In this document: in pieces, positions 6,781 to 10,137 of the stretch
Position numbering within the stretch: the first letter of the stretch is position 1
Layout of the letters: each line of letters opens with the position of its first letter
From: Lachnospiraceae bacterium
GTDB lineage: Bacteria > Bacillota > Clostridia > Lachnospirales > Lachnospiraceae
Assembly: GCA_900752065.1 (NCBI GenBank)
Contig: CAADTT010000094.1
Location: 1 to 10,137, forward strand
Reading direction: 5' to 3'
DNA length: 10,137 bases
Notes under the pieces: model-generated
The model's database searches: none
The model's input: the letters and a program-made list of their open reading frames with translations, nothing else
What the model was told of the DNA's origin: nothing
Position numbers and translations under genes: made by a program

Positions 6781-9700
6781 AGCCGATTTATATACAGATG
6801 CAGGCATTTGGCTCCTATCAGGAGGAAAGGATAGACTTTTCAAACGTAAACCACGGACTGTTTCTGATCACGGGAGATACAGGGGCCGGGAAAACTACGA
6901 TTTTCGACGCCATCACCTTCGCACTCTACGGAAAAACCAGCGGCGGCAGAAGAGACGGAAGGATGATGCGAAGCCAGTATGCAAAAAGAAATCTGGTGAC
7001 AGAGGTAAAATTTCAGTTTGAGTATGCAGGGGATGTTTATACGATTACCAGAACGCCGGACCAGCCGAAATATAAGCTGGATAAGGCGTCGGGCGCCTAT
7101 GTGGAATTAAAGACATCCCGCCCGCCGGCCGTGGAGCTGATCCTTCCGGATGGAACGGTTTACCCCGGAAAGATCCGCGAAGTTGACGAGAAGATCGAGG
7201 AGATCATCGGGTTAAATGCAGAGCAGTTTACACAGGTAGCTATGCTTGCCCAGGGAGATTTTATGAAGCTGCTGCTCGCCACGTCGAAGGAGAGAAAAGA
7301 AATTTTCGCACGGATCTTCGATACGCAGATCTACAGCAGGATCGAGTGGCTGTTGAAAAGAAAGCTTGATGCGGCGGAAGTCAGCCTGAGTGAAAATAAG
7401 AAGGAGATTTCCCGGGAGCTTGGAAGGGTGGAATGTGTGAAGGACAGCCTGTACCGGGAGACCTGGGTGACGGAAGCAGACTGCGGATTCTTCCGGGAAA
7501 GCGGCGGAGAAGATCTTCTGCATACGGTGGGGGAGATCCTGAGGGAAGCGGAGGACAGACGGAGCGAGAACGAGCAGGAAAAGCAGAAGAATCAGGCGCG
7601 GATGGATGAGGTGCAAAAGAAACTCCATGCGGCGGAAGGCATCAACCAGCTTTTTGAAAATCTGGAAGGCAGGCGGAAAGAGCTTGCAGGGCTGGAGCGT
7701 CGGTCAAAAGAGATTTGCCAGATGCAGAACCGGGTGGAGCTGGCACAAAAGGCACAGGCTGTAGAGCTGTCCTATCAGCAATATCTCAGCAAAGAAGAGG
7801 AAAAGAAACACGGCAACGAAAAAAAGGCAGCTCTTGAGGCGGAGCTTGAAAAAAGAAGGGAGTCTTCCGGCAGGCTGCGGGAGGAGGCAGAAAGGGCGCA
7901 GACTTCCTATGAGGAAAAATATGCTCCCTTACAGAGAAAAATAGAAACGGTTGAGGCATCTCTGGACAAATATGACGCACATGCGCAGGCAGTTTCCGGT
8001 CACAGGAAAAATGCAGGACGTATGCAAAAGCTGAGCCGGGAGATTGAGGAGATGGAGCAGCAGAGCCAGAGAAGGCAAAAGAAGCTGGAACGTCTGGAAC
8101 AGGAAATTGATGCGCTTCGTAAGAGTGGGCTGAAGGCTGAACTTTTGACTGTGAAACTGGAGCAGCTTCAAAACAGAAGAAGGGATCTCGTGGAAATTCA
8201 GAAAAATATCCAGAGCCTGTCAATACAGGATGCGAAGCTGCAGGAACAGGAGGCATTGTGTCTGGCAGCGTATGAGCATGTGAAGAAAGTGCGGGAAGAG
8301 TATGAGAAGTGCTATCATGCATTTCTTTCAAGTCAGGCAGAAATCCTCCGGGCAGAATTAAAGCCGGGAGAGCCGTGTCCCGTATGCGGGAGTGTTCATC
8401 ATGTGACCGGTCAGACGGCACAGGGCAGCGAGGGGGATATGTCCGCAGAAAAAACAGACAGTGCAGCCGTCGGACGGGCAAAAAAGGCGCTGGAAACAGC
8501 GGAACAGAAGAGAGAGCAGGCGGAAGAGGAAAAAAGGAGGATCCAGGGAGAGAGGAACATCCTGTTGGCCACCATTGACGCCGCATGCCGGAAGATTCTG
8601 GACGGTTACACAAAGTTTCAGGCGGAAACACAGGTCAGAGTTGCGGAAGATCTAAGAGAAACAGAAGAGAACCTGAAGCAGTGCAGGCAGCAGAAGAAGA
8701 AGGCGGAATACGACCAGAAGCTGCTGGAGACAGACGAAAAGGCGAGAGCAGCAGGGGAAGAGGAACAAAAAGCAGCGGTGGAGGAAAAAGAGCGCAGGAA
8801 GGAAGAACTGCAGGAATGCAGAATAAAGGATAAGGAATATGAAGCTTCGATCCGCGCGCTCAAAGAATATCTGAAATATGAAACGAAAGCGGAAGCTCTG
8901 AGAGTACTGGATGAGGACAGGCATCAGGCAGAGACTTTGAAAGTCCGGAGCGAACGCTGCAGCCGCCAGTATCAGGAAGAAAAGGAGAAGCTGGACAGAA
9001 AATCCGGCGAGCTGGAGCAGCTTACCCAAAGGCTGGCAGGGATCCTGGAAGAACATGGACAGAGCAGGAAGGAATATGAGGAAGCACTGGAAACGCAGGG
9101 GTTTGCGGATACAGAAGCATTTCTGAAAGCACGGCTTGACCAATCCGGAATCAGGGAATGTCAGGATGCGGTCAATGCATACAGAACCAGCGTATCGGTA
9201 GCGAAAGAAGCAGTCCGTATCCTGGAGGAGCAGACAAAGGGAAAGCAGAGGATCGACACGACAGAGCTGAAAAGTGCAAGAGCCAGATGGATGAGAGAAC
9301 AGGAAAGGATCGAGCAGGCGGGAAACGAGCTGTTTCATGTCATTTCTGTGGACCGAACGGCATACAAAAGGGGAAAAGAACTCTATGCGCAAAGAGAGAA
9401 GTTACGCACAGACCATATCCTGTATAAGAATCTCAGCGACACGGCAAACGGAAAGCTTGGCGGAAAACATTTAAATTTTCAGACCTACATACAGAGGGAG
9501 TTTTTCAGGCAGGTGATCGCAAAAGCAAATCAGCGGCTCCGTACAATGGCGAGAGGACAATTTCTTTTGCAGTGCCGGGAGCTGAAGGATCTGAAGGCAC
9601 AGGGAGAGGTAGGGCTGGATCTGGATGTGTACAGCCTGATCCATGAGCAGACCCGCGATGTCAAAACGCTTTCCGGCGGGGAGTCCTTTATGGCAGCTCT

Positions 9701-9962
9701 GGCGATGGCACTGGGCATGGCAGATATGATACAGGAAAGCAACGGGCGTGTCCATATCGATACGATGTTTATTGATGAGGGCTTTGGTTCTCTCAGTGAG
9801 GAAACCCGCAGCGAGGCACTTGCCATGCTGGGGGAACTGGCCTGTGGGAAACGGCTGGTAGGGATCATCTCTCATGTGACGGAGCTGAAAGCGCAGGTGG
9901 GAACGAAGCTGATTGTAAAGAAGGGGGCGAAGGGAAGCAGGACAGAGTGGGAGATAGAATGA
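6777..9962 (+). CDS. sbcC: SbcC, SMC-like ATPase subunit of the SbcCD exonuclease
   Basis: A 1061-residue Rad50-type ATPase that, with SbcD, forms the complex cutting DNA hairpins and double-strand ends. The N-terminal ATPase half has Walker A GDTGAGKT (33-40) and a Q-loop in LAQGDF (Q159). Two long charged coiled-coil arms (about 180-500 and 545-860, rich in Glu, Lys, Arg, Gln) meet at a zinc hook, CPVC (C534-C537), flanked by KPGEP and GSVHH. The C-terminal half has the ABC signature LSGGES (966-970 core), Walker B MFIDEGFGSLSEE (D1000, E1001, with the D-loop after it) and the H-loop ISHVTEL (H1033). All catalytic motifs are intact, and the length matches the E. coli protein of about 1050 residues. 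The ribosome binding site AGGAG (6764-6768) lies inside the end of sbcD, 8 nt before the ATG. No terminator follows; the tandem repeat begins at the very next base after the TGA. Confidence 0.96.
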   Translation: MKPIYIQMQAFGSYQEERIDFSNVNHGLFLITGDTGAGKTTIFDAITFALYGKTSGGRRDGRMMRSQYAKRNLVTEVKFQFEYAGDVYTITRTPDQPKYKLDKASGAYVELKTSRPPAVELILPDGTVYPGKIREVDEKIEEIIGLNAEQFTQVAMLAQGDFMKLLLATSKERKEIFARIFDTQIYSRIEWLLKRKLDAAEVSLSENKKEISRELGRVECVKDSLYRETWVTEADCGFFRESGGEDLLHTVGEILREAEDRRSENEQEKQKNQARMDEVQKKLHAAEGINQLFENLEGRRKELAGLERRSKEICQMQNRVELAQKAQAVELSYQQYLSKEEEKKHGNEKKAALEAELEKRRESSGRLREEAERAQTSYEEKYAPLQRKIETVEASLDKYDAHAQAVSGHRKNAGRMQKLSREIEEMEQQSQRRQKKLERLEQEIDALRKSGLKAELLTVKLEQLQNRRRDLVEIQKNIQSLSIQDAKLQEQEALCLAAYEHVKKVREEYEKCYHAFLSSQAEILRAELKPGEPCPVCGSVHHVTGQTAQGSEGDMSAEKTDSAAVGRAKKALETAEQKREQAEEEKRRIQGERNILLATIDAACRKILDGYTKFQAETQVRVAEDLRETEENLKQCRQQKKKAEYDQKLLETDEKARAAGEEEQKAAVEEKERRKEELQECRIKDKEYEASIRALKEYLKYETKAEALRVLDEDRHQAETLKVRSERCSRQYQEEKEKLDRKSGELEQLTQRLAGILEEHGQSRKEYEEALETQGFADTEAFLKARLDQSGIRECQDAVNAYRTSVSVAKEAVRILEEQTKGKQRIDTTELKSARARWMREQERIEQAGNELFHVISVDRTAYKRGKELYAQREKLRTDHILYKNLSDTANGKLGGKHLNFQTYIQREFFRQVIAKANQRLRTMARGQFLLQCRELKDLKAQGEVGLDLDVYSLIHEQTRDVKTLSGGESFMAALAMALGMADMIQESNGRVHIDTMFIDEGFGSLSEETRSEALAMLGELACGKRLVGIISHVTELKAQVGTKLIVKKGAKGSRTEWEIE

Positions 9963-10050
9963 GAACACAAGCCATGCCAGCTCGAATTCGCTGCGCTGCT
10001 TCTCGCTGGACGGCTGGCGCCGTATAAAGAGAGGAATAAATGTGAGACGG
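9963..10050. repeat. 88-nt tandem repeat, unit 1
   Basis: The unit begins GAACACAAGCC directly after the sbcC stop and ends at GAGACGG. It is repeated at an offset of exactly 88 nt with one difference, A9970 versus G10058. Internal structure includes CGAATTCG (9983-9990), arms CCAGC (9977-9981) with GCTGG at either 10005-10009 or 10013-10017, and a tight ACGGC/GCCGT hairpin with a 4-nt loop (10010-10023). It closes with TATAAAGAGAGGAATAAATGTGA. Because 88 is not a multiple of three, it cannot be an in-frame protein repeat. Confidence 0.93.
10010..10023. other. compact GC hairpin within repeat unit 1
   Basis: ACGGC (10010-10014) and GCCGT (10019-10023) form a perfect 5-bp stem with loop TGGC. 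It lacks a following T run, so it is not a standard terminator on the + strand. The same hairpin is at 10098-10111 in unit 2. It competes with the longer-range CCAGC/GCTGG pairings because it uses part of the second GCTGGC arm (10013-10018). Confidence 0.55.
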
Positions 10051-10137
10051 GAACACAGGCCATGCCAGCTCGAATTCGCTGCGCTGCTTCTCGCTGGACG
10101 GCTGGCGCCGTATAAAGAGAGGAATAAATGTGAGACG
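10051..10137. repeat. 88-nt tandem repeat, unit 2 (cut by window edge)
   Basis: This copy has 87 of the 88 bases and matches unit 1 at all but one position (G10058 against A9970). The window ends one base before the unit would finish, so the array may continue. All hairpin arms of unit 1 recur 88 nt further on, including the ACGGC/GCCGT hairpin at 10098-10111. The near identity points to recent duplication or gene-conversion-like homogenisation. Confidence 0.93.

Noticed and set aside
7786..8631. 281-codon minus-strand ORF inside sbcC
   Set aside because: It is antisense to the coiled-coil and zinc-hook coding region. The Pro/Ser/Phe/Leu-rich product is what reversed Glu/Lys/Arg codons give, with no ribosome binding site or domain.
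5602..9962. sbcCD as part of a phage-defence or novel nuclease-ATPase system
   Set aside because: Both proteins have every canonical SbcC and SbcD motif, normal lengths and the usual overlapping gene order. The neighbours show no defence genes, so ordinary DNA repair is the best reading.
9976..10024. Cloning-vector contamination (AGCTCGAATTC resembles a polylinker, with an EcoRI site and GGCGCC nearby)
   Set aside because: The similarity covers about 11 bases only. The flanks do not continue as vector, and the segment is part of an 88-nt unit that recurs with host-like AT-rich flank.
9974..10027. 17-codon ORF (MPARIRCAASRWTAGAV) in each repeat unit, on the + strand
   Set aside because: There is no convincing ribosome binding site before the ATG, and the peptide is only the translation of overlapping hairpin-rich DNA. 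It recurs because the DNA recurs, so this is not evidence of selection on protein.
9865..10063. Minus-strand ORFs of about 63 codons running from the repeat into the sbcC end
   Set aside because: They are antisense to the conserved C-terminus of sbcC, and the frame changes from one repeat unit to the next because 88 is not divisible by three.
9963..10137. CRISPR array
   Set aside because: The whole 88-nt period is repeated with no unique spacers, and no cas genes are present.

Overview
The window looks like chromosomal DNA from a Gram-positive gut Clostridia, most likely a Lachnospiraceae member such as the Blautia, Dorea or Mediterraneibacter/Ruminococcus group. This is an inference. It rests on purine-rich AAGGAG ribosome binding sites, moderate GC, a LAGC lipoprotein, and large secreted proteins built from Fn3, F5/8C, Listeria-Bacteroides and BspA-type leucine-rich modules. 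No marker in the window fixes the species.

Layout, all genes on the + strand. (1) 2-244: the last 80 codons of a protein ending in a fibronectin-type-III-like module. (2) 264-1034: a lipoprotein whose mature part is about 14% methionine, arranged in alternating Met-x-Met strands. (3) 1035-1175: a 141-nt gap holding a rho-independent terminator, a perfect 11-bp inverted repeat and an exact TTGACA hexamer. (4) 1176-5537: a 1453-residue secreted GH84-family beta-N-acetylglucosaminidase (NagH/NagJ-like) with F5/8C-type carbohydrate-binding modules and a basic, LRR-containing C-terminus. (5) 5602-6780 and 6777-9962: sbcD and sbcC, overlapping by ATGA, encoding the SbcCD (Mre11-Rad50 type) DNA-end and hairpin nuclease. 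(6) 9963-10137: two tandem copies of an 88-nt noncoding unit, differing at one base, with the second copy cut one base short by the window edge.

Functionally, the first half is cell-surface and secreted. The GH84 enzyme probably trims terminal N-acetylglucosamine from host mucin glycans, O-GlcNAc proteins or hyaluronan-like polymers, and its accessory modules hold it on substrate or on the cell wall. The second half is housekeeping DNA repair. The terminator at 1046-1088 separates the lipoprotein from the glycosidase. No convincing terminator separates the glycosidase from sbcD, so some read-through is possible. A shared 12-nt leader element precedes both.

The genes themselves belong to known families. 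The least explained element is the 88-nt tandem repeat directly after sbcC. Each unit carries several mutually exclusive hairpins and a ribosome-binding-site-like sequence followed by ATG-TGA. I see no CRISPR array, tRNA, rRNA, transposase or phage gene.
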